From Balamuthia mandrillaris (Eukaryota; Discosea; Longamoebia; Balamuthiidae), in assembly GCA_031835245.1 (NCBI GenBank), contig JAVKOQ010000087.1:123840-187839 (forward strand): a DNA stretch of 64,000 nt, given 5' to 3'. Made by a program: the position numbers and the translations under genes. Within the stretch, counting starts at the first letter, position 1. Each line of letters begins with the position of its first letter. The notes beneath the pieces are model-generated. The model saw nothing but the letters and a program-made list of their open reading frames with translations, made no database searches and was not told the DNA's origin. Below, one piece after another: positions 33,894 through 45,694 of the stretch.

Positions 33894-34125
33894 TTAACTA
33901 ACAGAAAACAAAAAGGTATTTGGGCTATTGGGAGCAACAGCAACGGCGATGTGTTGTTATATAATGCCGCCTGCGCTTCACTTGAAAATAGGAGTAGAGC
34001 GGTGGTACCATCCACGAGCTTGGCTCTCATGGTTGCTTGTCATCGGAGGCTCTATCACCGCCATCGCCAGTACAGTCATTCTATCCATCGATCTCGTCAA
34101 TACTGTTAAAGAGCACTTTGAATGA
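31677..34125 (+). CDS. Amino-acid transporter, AAAP family (SLC36/38-like)
   Basis: Exons 31677-32907, 33257-33642, 33735-33824 and 33916-34125 give 638 residues. The first ~220 residues are a Ser/Gln/Glu-rich cytoplasmic tail. Transmembrane helices begin at about 235 (VLASIFVLLSATLGAGSLAL, where GAGSLALPYA is the family motif in TM1), and about ten or eleven follow, including LVALGTALLALIVYTIIGVFGYL and AWLSWLLVIGGSITAIASTVIL. Members move neutral amino acids or related solutes with protons or sodium at the plasma, lysosomal or vacuolar membrane. The long acidic N tail resembles fungal Avt and protist vacuolar members, but location is not shown. An upstream TTG is not used; the ATG at 31677 is the first. 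Intron 1 contains an internal tandem duplication. Confidence 0.87.
32917..33212 (+). repeat. Tandem duplication of ~143 bp inside a transporter intron
   Basis: The unit TTCTGCTTCGTTCTTCGTTC (near 32920) through the TTC/TTG microsatellite recurs at about 33063 with almost no change. It is entirely intronic and doubles the length of the polypyrimidine tract. Confidence 0.7.
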
Positions 34126-34261
34126 GCGGAGAGTAAAAGGTGCATACAATGAAGCTGGGTTATATTTAATTTTTGCCACATAACGTTCTCTTCTCTTCTC
34201 TTCTCTCTCTCTCTCTCTCTCTCGTTCTCATTGTCCAGTAGCAGTATTTGTGTCATCCATT

Positions 34262-35722
34262 TTACAGCTCCATTCTTTTCTTCAAGTTGTTGCTATGACC
34301 CTCTTTCTCCTCTGTTTCCATCATCATTTTCTTGCCAACACTCCTCCACACCGCTCCCATGATGTCAATAGCTTCTGCTCTTATCTTGGCTTCTCTCTTC
34401 GTGCCGCCACCCTGAAGAAGAACGCAGCGACGGACGACTCCTCTAACAGTGGCCTCGATCTCCAGCTGGCCTAATTTCCACAAGGTATTGGTGCCCTTCT
34501 CCATCATCATCTTCTCCACCTCCAACTGCATGGTCTGCATCTCATCAGCGTTTCTGATATGCAGCGCCTTGGCCCCAAACTCTCTCTCGATCTTCTCCAC
34601 TTCTCTCTGTAGTTCCACAGCGGCCATCGTGAGGTTGGCCACTTCTTTAATGGTGTGGGCCGTCTCTCTTAATCCTTGAAAGAGGGACTCCATGCCGAGG
34701 AAACGACCCATGTGCTTCTTTGCCTCTTGGCGATAGACGTATCCCACAATGAGGAGCAAGGAGGGACCGCCGGGGGCTTCCTTCTTCTTGCTGGCTTCGA
34801 GCTCTCGCTCCACCTGCTCTTTCCAGGTTTGTTTGGCAGCTCTTTTTTCTTTGGAGGAGTGTTGGACGTAGAACTGGATCTTTTCGGAGAGTATTTGGGC
34901 CAGTTTCTAGAGAGGATAGGACAATGGAGAGAGAGGGAGAGAGGAGAGAGAGAGAGAGAGAGGAGAGAGGAGAGACAGGGAGAGAGGAGAAAGATAAGCA
35001 ACGAGAGAGAGGAGAGAGAGGGAGAGAGGAGAAAGATAAGCAACGAGAGTGAGAAAGAGAAAGAGAGAGAAGATACCTCTTCCTTTTCTTGTTGAAACTT
35101 TTTAATGAGGGACACCCTTTCGTTCTCAGGTTTAGCAAGGAAGGCAGGATCGTCCATGATGCCAAAGGACAGCTCGCCAAACGTATCATCAAAGAGGCCA
35201 TTGCCGAACAAAGGCTTGAGGACGGCAGACAGAGGAACATGAGTGATCCCGCTTGCCTCCATTCCTGCCGTTCCGTACCTATGCACACACACAAAAAAGC
35301 AAGAGGGAGCAACGTGAACCGATGAAGAGGGCAAAGATTGAGAAGAGAAGGTAGACGAAGAGGAAGGAAGAAAAAAAAAGAGGAGAAGAGTACAAGACAA
35401 AACGACACAAGAAGAAGACGATCGCAAGAGAGAAGGAAGAGGAACACAACGATACGTACTTGTCGTAGTGCGCACGCTTGTCAGGGTCGATGAGGACCTC
35501 ATAGGCCACGCTGACCTGTTTGAACTTGGCCTCGGCGGTGGGGTCATCCGGGTTTCTGTCCGGGTGGTACCTCCTGGCCAAGCGGTAGTAGGACTTTTTG
35601 ATCTCCGCCGCCGAGGCGCCCTGGCTCACCTCCAGCGTTTCATAGTAGCTGCTGCTGCTTTCGGTTGTGAAGGCGGGGGAAGGGTGGCTTGTTGTTCCTG
35701 GAGCTTCGTTGGGATCTTGCAT
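34262..35722 (-). CDS. J-domain chaperone of the DnaJ-X (Caj1/Djp1) type
   Basis: Exons 35722-35460, 35278-35077 and 34906-34262 give 369 residues. The J domain is at about 27-90 ([29 protein letters not shown] with the HPD motif, [16 protein letters not shown]). The following [10 protein letters not shown]... and [11 protein letters not shown] resemble the DnaJ-X region of yeast Caj1/Djp1 and plant relatives, with [14 protein letters not shown] and [20 protein letters not shown] in the expected order. It should stimulate an Hsp70; Djp1 has a role in peroxisomal and mitochondrial import, so a similar role is only inferred. Intron 2 (about 34907-35076) contains several near-identical copies of a purine unit (GAGAGGAGAAAGATAAGCAA). 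Confidence 0.85.
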
Positions 35723-35909
35723 TCTTCTTCTTCTTCTCTTTCCTCCTCTTCTCTCTTTCTTCTTTTTCTTCTTCTTCTTCTTCTTCTTGTTCTTGTTCTT
35801 CTTCTTGTTCTTCTTCTTGTTCTTGTTCTTGTTCTTGTTCTTCTTCTTCTTCTTCTTCTTCTTCTTCTTCTTCTTCTTCTTCTTCTTCTTCTTCTTCTTC
35901 TTCTTCTTG

Positions 35910-35942
<33 letters not shown>
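35699..35942 (+). repeat. TTC/CT microsatellite just upstream of the DnaJ start
   Basis: About 240 bp of TTC with TTG interruptions, ending in CT repeats, directly upstream (on the minus strand) of the chaperone start at 35722. It could be 5' UTR or promoter. Confidence 0.75.
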
Positions 35943-35943
<1 letters not shown>

Positions 35944-36153
35944 GAAAGTGAGAAGGAAAGAAGAGGGAGGGAGGAGGTTGGAGAAACGCAAAAAAAGAAT
36001 GCAGAGAGAGAAGCGAGTGGCGGAGAGAAAGAGGAAAGAGTGGAGAAAACCCACAGAGCGAACAAAGAAAAGGGTTGCTTGCTCAGATGAACCACCACCA
36101 GATCTATTACAACTGCTCTTGCTAACAGACCCCCCACAAGGAGAGCGAGAGAC

Positions 36154-36190
<37 letters not shown>

Positions 36191-36305
36191 AGCAACATGG
36201 TGTTGCTCCATATCGTGGATGAATGAAGAGAAGAGAGAGGAGAGAGAAGAGAGAAGAGAGGAGAGAAGGGAGAAGAGAAGAAAGCTCGGCAGAGATGGGA
36301 AAGAC

Positions 36306-36770
36306 ATGGTGCTGCCGCACATCGTGGCGTTGAGGTTCCAAGAGGATATCTCGGGGGAGCGCATCAAAGAGCACTTGAAAAGGTCCATCCATTCATTCAG
36401 GATAAGCGAGACCGGTGCTCATCACCTGCAGTATGTTGTCATTGTTTTGCTTGCAGATGAGGTGCCATCTCCTTTTTTTTTCTCTCTCTCTCTCTTGCTA
36501 TCTTCTTTCCCTCACCTTTCTCTCTCTCCTCTCCTCTTTCCTCTTCTTTCCTTTCCTCTACTTTTAACCAAGCGCTATGCATACGCAGCGAGCATTGGCG
36601 AAATACATATCGCACGCCTAACACGCCCAGGTGAAAGAGATCCAAGCTGCGCTGTTGGGCGACATCTTTTTGGTGGTTACTTTGTCTCCCGCTAGCACGT
36701 GCCTCGAGGAAGCAATCACCAAAGCACAACAACAACCTCGTAATGCATTTTCAGTGCATTCTCATTTTTT
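36306..36770 (+). pseudogene. Stress-responsive A/B barrel (Dabb)-like domain, apparently broken
   Basis: The first part, MVLPHIVALRFQEDISGERI, matches the opening strand and helix of the Dabb fold (HIV-F-F with a helix after S). After an intron-like gap, ALAKYISHA then HAQVKEIQAALLGDIFLVV matches the last helix and strand (EALxxYLxHPAHxxF). The two last parts are in one frame but a TAA interrupts them, and the middle strands of the fold are not visible. Either this gene is dead or an exon is missed. A short near-copy of the start (MVLLHIVDE then stop) lies at 36196. The open frame after the stop continues into the next gene, so a former fusion is conceivable. Confidence 0.5.
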
Positions 36771-36846
36771 TCTGATAGTTATAGCTATTTATTTCTACGT
36801 TTTTTTTTATTTGTTTTTTTTTTTTTGGCGGTCGAAGGGCAGGAGC

Positions 36847-38383
36847 ATGAGCAACACTCCTTCTTGGACCTCAACTTCTTTGCGTACACAACAAGCCCTC
36901 TTGCGAGATCAACTGTTTCAGGCCATTCTTTCTCGTGACCTTCACTCCGTACAACGGTTATGGCAAGAGCACAACAATTTAAAAGCGATAAGAAAGCGGA
37001 TTGAAGCGGAGGAACGCGAGTTGAACGACGAACCGAACGATTCCCGATTGGGCGAAGATGAAGAAGAACAAGAAGGAACCGTGTTTACCGAAGAAGTAAC
37101 GGATGGAATGATCATTGTGAGATGTAGGAACAGCATTGAAGAGAGAGAAGAGAGCGAAGACTTAACGGCTTTGATGGTGGTGATGGGAGTGGACAGCCAT
37201 TGGACCAAAGAACTTTCTTCTTTTCGTTACTTTATGCCCGAATGGAACGCCCGCTTGAAGATAAATCTCGACAGGGAAGGTGCCAAGCAGAGCAAGCTGG
37301 AGACAACCCTCAAGATTACGCAAGCACATGCAAGAACGGAGTTTCAACTGCGTTGCATCGACCTGTTGTTGTCCTTTGGCGAAGGAGAAGAAGAGGAGGG
37401 AGAGTCGGAGGAGTTGTTGTCGGCCAAATGCAAACAGAGCGGATGGAACGTGTTGCATTATGCTGTCATGCACCGAGTGGACGAGGAGGTGTTGCGGAGC
37501 TTGTTGCAGCGGTGGAGGGCTTCCCCGGAGGAGACTTGTGCTATTGCTCCTTGGGTGCACGAGGATGTGAGGGTGTTTTCACGTTCGTCTTGTTCCTTGC
37601 TTTTCGTTTGTTGTTCTCGCTTCTGTTGCCTCTTTGCTTCCTTCTTGCTTCCGTTAATTGGCACTCACTATTTGTTTTTTGCGAGTGTAGCAGACAAACA
37701 GGTTCCTCCTGTGTTGCTGGCCATCATGGAACGTAACATGTCTGCTTATCATCTCCTTCTTTCCAACGTGGAACCTCCTCCTGGTTCTTCTTCCATGGAG
37801 GGATGGAACGGAATGGATCAGCTCCTGTTCAACGCCCATAAAGAAAGAGAACCGTTGTTATATAGTATCTGTGGCCGCCCCAGATGGTATACTCCTTCTT
37901 TTTGCAACGAAGCTTTGCAAGCTCTGCATGAACGCCTGCCACAACAGTACTTTGAACTTTGGTTGAACTGTTGGATTTCAAATTGGGCCACTGACTTTCC
38001 GGCAACACCGTTGATCCTTCTTCTGGACCTACACAATGCAGCGCGTTATAGTGTTTGTGACTTGCTTGCACCTTTGTTCCTTTTTCTTTCTTTCTTGTCG
38101 TTTCTTTCTTTGTTTTCTTTTCATATTCTTTGTTCATCCAGTTTTTATTTTGCTTCCAACTGATAAAAATTGAAACAGGAAAAAGAGGCTGGCGTAAAAC
38201 ATTGGGAGGAGGCGGTAAAGTGGTTACTCCAGAAGGGAGCAGACCCTTATCTCTGCGCTGGCAACGGTAACTGCTCAGTTGCTTGGTTGTGGGATTATGG
38301 CTACAGAGATATGGTTGAACAACATTCCATTGTGCACATGCGAAGAGTTCGCGAGTATGCAAGCATGCCAGCAGGTACAGTTT

Positions 38384-38436
<53 letters not shown>

Positions 38437-40715
38437 TCTCTCTCTCTCTCTCTCTCTGCAACTACCTCCACTCTTGCTAAGGCATAGCTCACTTTATTCA
38501 ACACAACAAAACAAAAGCTCAACAAAAGGGTTTATATTTAGCACTTGTGTCATCCTCGTTGAGAGCTTCAGTGGGCGAAGAGGAAGCAAAGCGTGTAACC
38601 CCCGCAACGATAGGAATTCTATGGCTGATGGTCAACAAGAAGGGGACCCAGGCGATTACCTTCACCAGCAATGGCATTCTCACTAAGTGGAAGCTTTGTT
38701 CGCCTGAACAGAAGCAGTGTAAAGGTTTTGTTCTTCACTTTGTTTGTATGCAAAGGTTCTAAAACTAACTCATATATTTATCATAGAAGACACAACAAGT
38801 TTGTTCCAACCAACAATATTGCAAAGCGTGGATATACTGAGCTTGAGTGCTGAAATGAAGAAGAGTAGGACCAAGCAGAAGGATATCTTCAACTCAGACC
38901 AAAACAACGGTGAAGAATTGCCATTGTTCTGCAATACACGCGGAAAGCTCGCGCTCAACAGGCGGATGTCCATTCGTTGGCATGACTTGACTGTTTTGCC
39001 CTTCCCTGGCAAGGGCTATCGTGTAACTTCTTCGGATCGACGTTGGGTTTTATTGAATGATACAGTACTACTTCGTTTCAACTCAGCACTGGTGCGATGG
39101 ACAACCCAAGCAAATGTTCCTTCCTCTTGTTACCTTGACAAGGCAAAGCTAACGCTTTTGGATTGGAAGCCCATACGAACGGATGAAAACGACAAGAATG
39201 GAACGGAAAAGAAGAAGGAAGAGGTAACGCTAACTTGCGTGACGAGAGACGCCTTTGCTCGCTATGTTGCAACATTTGAAGTTGACGAAGAAGAAGAAGT
39301 AGAAGAAGAAGAAGATGATGGTGATGAAGGAGAAGATGATGGTGATGAAGAAGAAGGACAAGAAGATGACGACGAAAAAGACGCGAAAAAGAATCTTAAA
39401 TGGCAAGAAGAGACGATAATTCCTTTGTTGAGTTATTGCGGAAGGAGTGCTGATGTGATAGCCATCAACGAAAGAAGAACAAAATTGGTTTTAGCGTTGG
39501 TCAGCAGGTTGGAATGCATCGACCTGAGAACAGGGCTACAGAAGTGGTTTCTTGATACAGAACGAAATATTTGCAATCAAGTAAGATATTCTATCCTCTT
39601 TATTGTTTGTTGCTTACCCATTCAATTGTTTGATTAGAGGACAGAAGATGGCGACTATGATTCTACCCAATATCCGTTTAATAGTTTCTCAGACGTTACA
39701 ACAGTGATCATCGTAGCTCTCCCAAGGCAATCTGCCGAACAACAACCATACAGTATGGACCGGAACGCAACACGAAAGGTAGAAGAACCGTATGAGGAAG
39801 AAGAAGAAGAGGAAGAATGCATCGTCGTTGGCTTCTCCGACGGCCAAGTCGCCATGTTATCGCTTAACAATCCAGGCCATATTTTCAGCGTTCACAAACT
39901 TCCCAAAGTAACCTCCTTTTGCGCCCGTATCCACCAACCTCCGTCACGTACCTGTCCTTCCGTGGATTGTCTCGTTGCCGATAAAGAAAGAGGAGTGGTC
40001 TGGGCGGTTGGTTCTGGCAGTCCACTTATTCCTCTTCCCCTTCCTTCTTCTGCATCATTACCTGTTGGCTTGGGTGATGTACTGGCATACGAAGCAGTGT
40101 GTTTTAAACGTTTTCATGACAAAGCAAAGAAAAAATCTCCTTGTCGAATGCCTGAAGAAGATTCTTTGCTTCCCTACGAGGACCAAAATGAACTACACCA
40201 ATCCACGGCTTCTTCGATTTCTTCTGTTGCTGCTCTTTCTACGCTGTGCATCGACTCTTTGGTGCGATCCCTTACTCCAAAAAGCGCTTCCCTCATCCAA
40301 AGCTTGCTTCCCTCGGACCTCAACGAACGGTGCTTGCGGTACCTTCTCTCGCGTCTGATGACTATTTCCTTGCGCCCCAACGAGCTCTTTACGAAGGGGC
40401 TTGTCACTTTTCTACCTTTATTCCCTCATGCATCAACCTTCACTCTTTGGATCTGACCGCTTTGGTCGATAAGGAAGGAACTTTTATGAGCGCCATCGCC
40501 TACTCTTTGAACGAACAAAACAACTTGCGGCACATCGATCTCAGCTTTGCAAAGTGTAATGTGGCTGCGTTGGCTTCTTTGGTAGCAAGGTGTGGGGAAA
40601 AGATGGAATTACTGGAACTATGGTTTGTTTTTCATTCTTTTTTTTCTAGCTTCTGTCTCCTTGTTGCGGCACCTTGTCATTCTCTTGTTATTTTATTTTG
40701 AACTACCTCTCATCA

Positions 40716-40760
<45 letters not shown>

Positions 40761-41444
40761 CTTAGGTCAGCTTCGTTGTATCAGAACCCTGACGCCTCGG
40801 GTAAAAGTTACAATTGCCTTCAGCATATGATTAAGTATAAGTATGAAGGGCTTTGTTTCTTATCAGTGTTGGGCACGCATTGTCCTAATCTTCGCCACGT
40901 AAGTTGTTGTACATCCGATCTATTATTCTGTTTCTGATCTTCTTGCTTTTTTGTGTGTATGCAGTTGGGTTTACATGGACATTCGAAACTGGTCAACCAA
41001 CAACAAAGCGAACAAAACTTTGGGGACTGGATAGCGCTCCTCAAGGGTTGTCCCGGCCTGGAATACCTGGACCTCAGCTCCACCGACCTCACTCCTCAAC
41101 ATCTTCACTATCTCTCGCTTTTGTTGCAACCCTCCTGTCTTCGTGTTTTGATACTCCAATCAAACCAAAAGTTGGCTCGTTGCCCTGGAGAAGAAGCGGT
41201 CAACCAGGTCTTGTCCTACTGCCCCAGGCTGCAAACGCTCAACCTCTTGGATTGCTGGTCTCTTCGTTTGCAAAACTTGGAGTTTCATCATCGCAACGCT
41301 GTTTTTGGACCGCCGTTTGGTGAGAAGAACGACGAAGAGGAGGAGAAGGAGAAAGATAAGTTGGTGATTTTGGCTTCAGCGGAGAGTTTTCGTGGATTCG
41401 ACTGGAATGAGGAAAGCGCAAAAGAACTTGCATCTTGGAGGTGA
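36847..41444 (+). CDS. Large ankyrin-like / propeller-like / LRR protein
   Basis: Eight exons (36847-37566 or -37572, 37702-38052, 38179-38379, 38529-38724, 38787-39580, 39638-40622, 40766-40898, 40965-41444). The N part has ankyrin-like segments (GWNVLHYAVMHRVDEEVLRSLL, WLLQKGADPYL). The middle resembles a beta-propeller (ILWLMVNKKGTQAITFTSNG, CIVVGFSDGQVAML), with an acidic Glu/Asp insert. The C part is the same LRR unit as the gene at 9702-11105, with both introns in the same places. In exon 6 the reading frame changes between about 40345 and 40400: upstream and downstream parts both match the short paralog, but in different frames, and no intron of the right length fits. It may be a one-base error, a real frameshift, or recoding. 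Function unknown; protein binding is inferred. Confidence 0.6.
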
Positions 41445-42189
41445 TGTGTTTTTTACCCAAACCCCCTTCCTTTGTTGTGAACGGCATAAAAATACTGACT
41501 CATTTATAACTTAAACTTCTCTTTGTTCTCTTGTTGAGCGGAACATGTGGGCGTCTGACGGCCCCCTCTCTTCTTGCTCCTGGTTTTTTATTGTACTCAT
41601 TGCTGCTGCTCCTATCTCCTGTCTTCTCTCTTCTGTACCTTCAGAGAAGGCACTCGAGCTCCGGAGCTTATCTGTCCACTCCTCCATTCTCCTTCTGCGC
41701 TGCCCTGCATTGCCAAAACGGGATGCCCCATGATGAGATTGTTTGGTGGCTCATGCGCGCATCTGATGCCCAGCAAAAAAAAGCTCCGAATGGACTGTTA
41801 GTTCCGAACATACAGCAACTGTTCCTCGTCCTATCTTTCTGTTCGTTATCTTAATCGCTTGATTGGTCGGACATCCATCTATTTGATGCTTGGACGAGAT
41901 ATCGGGTCCTCATCATGCTGTTACAGTATGATTGTTTATTTGGTTTGGTGCTAGCAACAGAAGGACGAGAAAGGGTGCGAAAGCAGCAAGTTGAAAAAGT
42001 GGTACTACCCTTGTTTATTTCAGTGTGGTAATGCTGTAATCGTTTGGGTACCAGACAACCTGAAAACTTTAATATTGTTTCTGGTTCTTTCTCTTTGCAT
42101 TGTCTATCGGGAAGTGAACACGAACAACTAGGGACACCGATGCTTGCAGGTTACTGTCGGACAAACTGGAAATGAAGGAATGAGTGTGC
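41445..42189. other. Intergenic region between LRR gene and metalloprotease copy 2
   Basis: No supported gene in about 740 bp. Homology with the other metalloprotease promoter begins near 42185. Confidence 0.3.
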
Positions 42190-42285
42190 AACCAACAACA
42201 AGATGGCTTCCCCCGAACGTTGAAGGAAGATATCGGGTTTGGAACAAAGTCAGCTGAGGGAACGGATGGAGGTCACCAAAGAAAC

Positions 42286-42293
42286 TATTTAAA
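42286..42293 (+). promoter_or_regulatory. TATA-like box of metalloprotease copy 2
   Basis: TATTTAAA lies about 120 nt upstream of the start codon at 42415, in the same position as in copy 1. The flanking 200 bp are nearly identical between the copies. Confidence 0.5.
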
Positions 42294-42414
42294 CCTCTTC
42301 CCTTTCCACTTCCCTTTCCCTTTCTCCTTCATTCACTCAACAACAACAAAACAATTCAAACAACACAAACAAAGCGAAAAACACCGACATCCACTTCCCG
42401 TTTACCTGAACAAC

Positions 42415-44009
42415 ATGACAAGAGCGAGCAACACTGCTTTCCTCGCTGGGGTGATGCTTCTTTGCATTGTTTCCTCCGCTCTCGCTTTGAACTATGCCGA
42501 CATCTATGGTACCCATCCTCCCTTCTCTTCCTCCTTTTTAGTTTCTTTTCCTTTCTCTCTCTTTCGTTACGTTCTTCTTTCTGACATTCGGCATGGGCAG
42601 CGCGGTCTCGTGAGTTGCCAGCGGAACGGGAGCTCCTGGACAGCATCTCCTTCTCCATCCAGAAGAACCCCGGTCAAGCCGTCATGACCCGCAGGACCCT
42701 CTCCAACTCCACCTTCACCAGCCGCCACTCCATGAGCCTGTCCTTCAAGGCCTTGGGCCGAGAATTCTCCGCCTCCCTCCACCACAACAACGATCTCTTC
42801 CACCCCAAGGCCGTGGTCTCCGTCTTCTCCGAGGGAGAGTTGGTGGAGACCTATTCCCCTCAGAGCAGAGCCTACCTGGGAGAGGCCACCATCGATGGCA
42901 GGGAGCAGGCCAGCGTCTCCGCCGTGGTGGCCGACTACGACCAAGGCGTCTTCCACATGAGCATCTGGAACGCCCAGACGGGAGAGAGCTACGTGGTGGA
43001 GCCCACCTACCTTCACCCCGAGCTCAGCAAGAAGAGAAGCGAGGGTGGAGGCATGATGGAGACCCTCTCCGGAGGCAACATGGTGGTCTTCAAGGAGCAC
43101 TGGGATGAGCTTCCTTTCGCCCCTCGCAATGTGGACCAAGCCGAGGAGGAAGGCGAGCAACCACCGGTCTCCTGCGGCACAGGTGACATCCAGGAGGGAG
43201 AGGAGGATGCGGAAGACGTGGTGGACCCGACCAGCAGCTGCCCTCCTCGCAGCGCGAGCTACCTGCTCATGGGCGTGGCCACGGACAACCAGTACGTCCG
43301 CAAGGCGGGCGGCACCTCCGGCACCCCCAACACCATCTCCTACGTCTGGTCCACCATGCAGGGCCACTACTACACCGCCGTGCGCAACAAGCCCGTCATC
43401 AAGTCCCTGGTCATCAACTCCAGCCCTTCCTCCTCCTCCTCCTCCTCCACCAACTTCAACACCGCCAGCTGCCCCTCCGACGTGCAGACCAGGCTCACCC
43501 CCTTCTGCAACTGGAGGGTTCGCCAGACCGACCGCACCATCGGTCTCTGGCACTTGCTCTCCGGATGCCTGCCGGACCGCACGGGAGTGGCGGGACGTGC
43601 CTATTACAGCGCCCTCTGCCGGTACACCACCCAGGGGTGCGGCATCACGGGCTACTTGGGAGGCAACGCCCGCTGGGTCATCCCCGCCCACGAGATCGGG
43701 CACAACTACGGCGCCAGGCACAGCAGCAACATCATGGCTCCCTCGGTGAACAGCAGGGCCACGGGCTTCGCCCAGACCTCCATCAACGACATGTGCCGCT
43801 ACACCTTCAGCGTCTCCGCCCGCACCGCCTGCCTCTTGGACCGCTTGCCCGAGGACCAGAGCCCCACCCTCCCCGACCAGGAGGAGTCTTCCTCCTCCGA
43901 GGAGGAGGGCTGCGAGTGCAAGAAGAGGAGCGAGAACGTGGTGGTGGTGCAGGGCTCCGAGTCCGCCGCCGCCACCCCCAGCAGCGCTCTCCTCGAGGCC
44001 TTGTTCTAG
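42415..44009 (+). CDS. Secreted metzincin-like metalloprotease, copy 2
   Basis: Exons 42415-42508 and 42601-44009 give 500 residues. It has the same signal peptide, prodomain-like region, HEIGHNYGARH zinc site and IMAP turn as copy 1. By eye the proteins differ at about half a dozen places: Ile/Val in DQGIFHM, the length of the Ser run, the length of the Ser/Glu run before GCEC, and Gln/Glu and Asp/Gly changes in the last 25 residues. Intron position is identical. The open frame upstream of the start belongs to the 5' leader, not the protein. Homology extends about 50 bp past the stop. Both copies look functional. Confidence 0.88.
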
Positions 44010-44139
44010 AGAGCCAACAAACTCTTCCCCCTATCATGCACATACGCTTTTACAGAGCTCCCTTTCCGTTTCTTCTTCACGTGTCCATAGGTCTTTTATC
44101 TTTTAGACTGTAAAAACAACTTTTTTTTCCAATGTTGTC

Positions 44140-44320
44140 GATACAAATTTTCTTCTTTTTGGCGTTACCTCTTGCGGCAGTTCGACTCCCACTAAGGGCA
44201 TGTGATTTGATTCATCCATAAGGTTCACGGTTCGACGCGCGGCATACGCGGATAAGTTTTTTCGTTCGAACTGATTTCTTCGGTTCGACCCCTGGCGCAA
44301 GCATTATTTTTTTTTGTTAT
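44140..44320 (+). other. tRNA-like 3'-end remnants before a T-run
   Basis: Four GTTCGA cores occur in 180 bp (GCAGTTCGACTCCC, ACGGTTCGACGCGC, CGTTCGAACTG, CGGTTCGACCCCTGG), the last followed by GCGCAAGCA and a T-run like a Pol III terminator. I could not draw a full cloverleaf. It may be a cluster of decayed or intron-containing tRNA genes. Confidence 0.25.
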
Positions 44321-44367
44321 ACACAAAAAGCAAGTTCCTTGCTGATGGGTGGGGGTGTGCTGTCACA

Positions 44368-45689
44368 ATGGAAGTGGAGGCTCTGCCGGATGAGCTCATT
44401 GCCCATGTGTTGAGCTTTCTTGGGCCGTACGACTTGTGCCACGCTGCAGGAATGCTGTGCAAACGCTTTCACTCCATCTCCCAAAGCGAATTTCTGTGGA
44501 AAGGGCTGTGTGGCAGCTTCGGCTTCAAAGCCTTCGCTCCTCCAACCACTTCTGCTTCTTCTTCTTCTTGTTCTTCTTCTTATTCTTCTGCTTCGTTCAA
44601 AGCTTCTTTTGTCTCATGTTGGAAAAGCCTTTATGGCAACTGGCGTCTGCAGAAAGGAAGACGAAGAGAGGACCTACTGGAGCTTCAAGGCCCCAAAGTG
44701 TGTAGCATGGCTGTGAGCAGCTCTCGAATAGCCATCTTCCTGGCTTCCTTGGATGCGGTGCATGTGTTTGACAGGGGAAGAGGGCCTCCCACGGCCACGC
44801 TTCAGTGCTTTTCCTCCTCTTCCGAGGGATTCTTCTATGGGGTGGAGCGGCTGACACTGACGGACAACTTTGTGGTGGTCATACTGTGTTTGGACGAGAG
44901 CCCTGCGACACAACATGATGTGGTAGTCTTCTCTGCTGACTCTGGACGAGAACTGTTTGCTTTGAGCGCTACGATGTTCCTACCGGCAAATGTTCGATCT
45001 CTCTCTCTCTTTCGCTTTGTCGTTCCATTCTCTCTCTCTCACTCACTTTCCCGCTCTTTCTCTGTATCTCTTCTCCTGATACTTTTCTGATTTAGCCAAC
45101 AAGTGTGTGGGCCAAAGAAGATGAACACAACGAGCTTACAGTGCTGGTTTTATTTGGTTGCGGGCAAGCAGTAGAATGGCAGCCATCAACAGGAGTCTGC
45201 GTCATGTCTCCAATCAACAATATCCTCTTCTCTCATCAACAAGAAGAGGACAAAGAAAGAGAACAAGCTAAAGACGACCGAGGAGATGAATCTGCTGCTA
45301 ACCAATGGCACGGGCTTTACCTCAGCGACAAGCGTTTGCTGGGGTGCAGAAAAAAAGATGGTTCCATCTTCGTGTTCAATCGTGAGACGAACCGTTGCCA
45401 CACCATTCATCCTGACATCAAGTTCGACCCTTCTTCTCCGTTTGCCGACTTTTCTTACGATGAGCAAACGGATCGGCTTTTGCTTCTGCAAAGGAACAGC
45501 AAAGCCACCCTGTGGGACACAAGCGGGCACCAAAGAGCGAGGAACGGGCCTATCGCCGTCCTTCCTGCCGTCGGATGGGAGCGTTGCTTTTTGGAACGAG
45601 GAGAAGCGTTCATCGGGCGATACTCTGCGTTGGACATTTGGGACTTTGAGGAGAGGGCTGCCGCGCAAGCCGCAGCAAACCAATTCTAA
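44368..45689 (+). CDS. F-box protein with a WD/propeller-like C-terminal region
   Basis: Exons 44368-44991 and 45096-45689 give 405 residues. An F-box opens the protein (LPDELIAHVLSFLGPYDLCHAAGMLCKRFHSISQSEFLWK, about residues 6-45), including the usual LPxELxxxIxxxL start and the FLWK end. A Ser/Cys run follows. The rest has repeated short hydrophobic strands (VCSMAVSSSRIAIFLASLDAVHVFDRG, GCRKKDGSIFVFNRE, RLLLLQRNSKATLWDTSG) as in a degenerate propeller. By family it should be the substrate-recognition part of an SCF ubiquitin ligase. The intron is CT-rich and ends TTTAG. Confidence 0.78.
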
Positions 45690-45694
45690 ATCAT

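Noticed and set aside
40338-40396. Cryptic intron starting GTACCTTCTC to explain the frame change in the LRR gene
   Set aside because: The two possible AG ends give lengths (46 and 58) that do not restore the frame.
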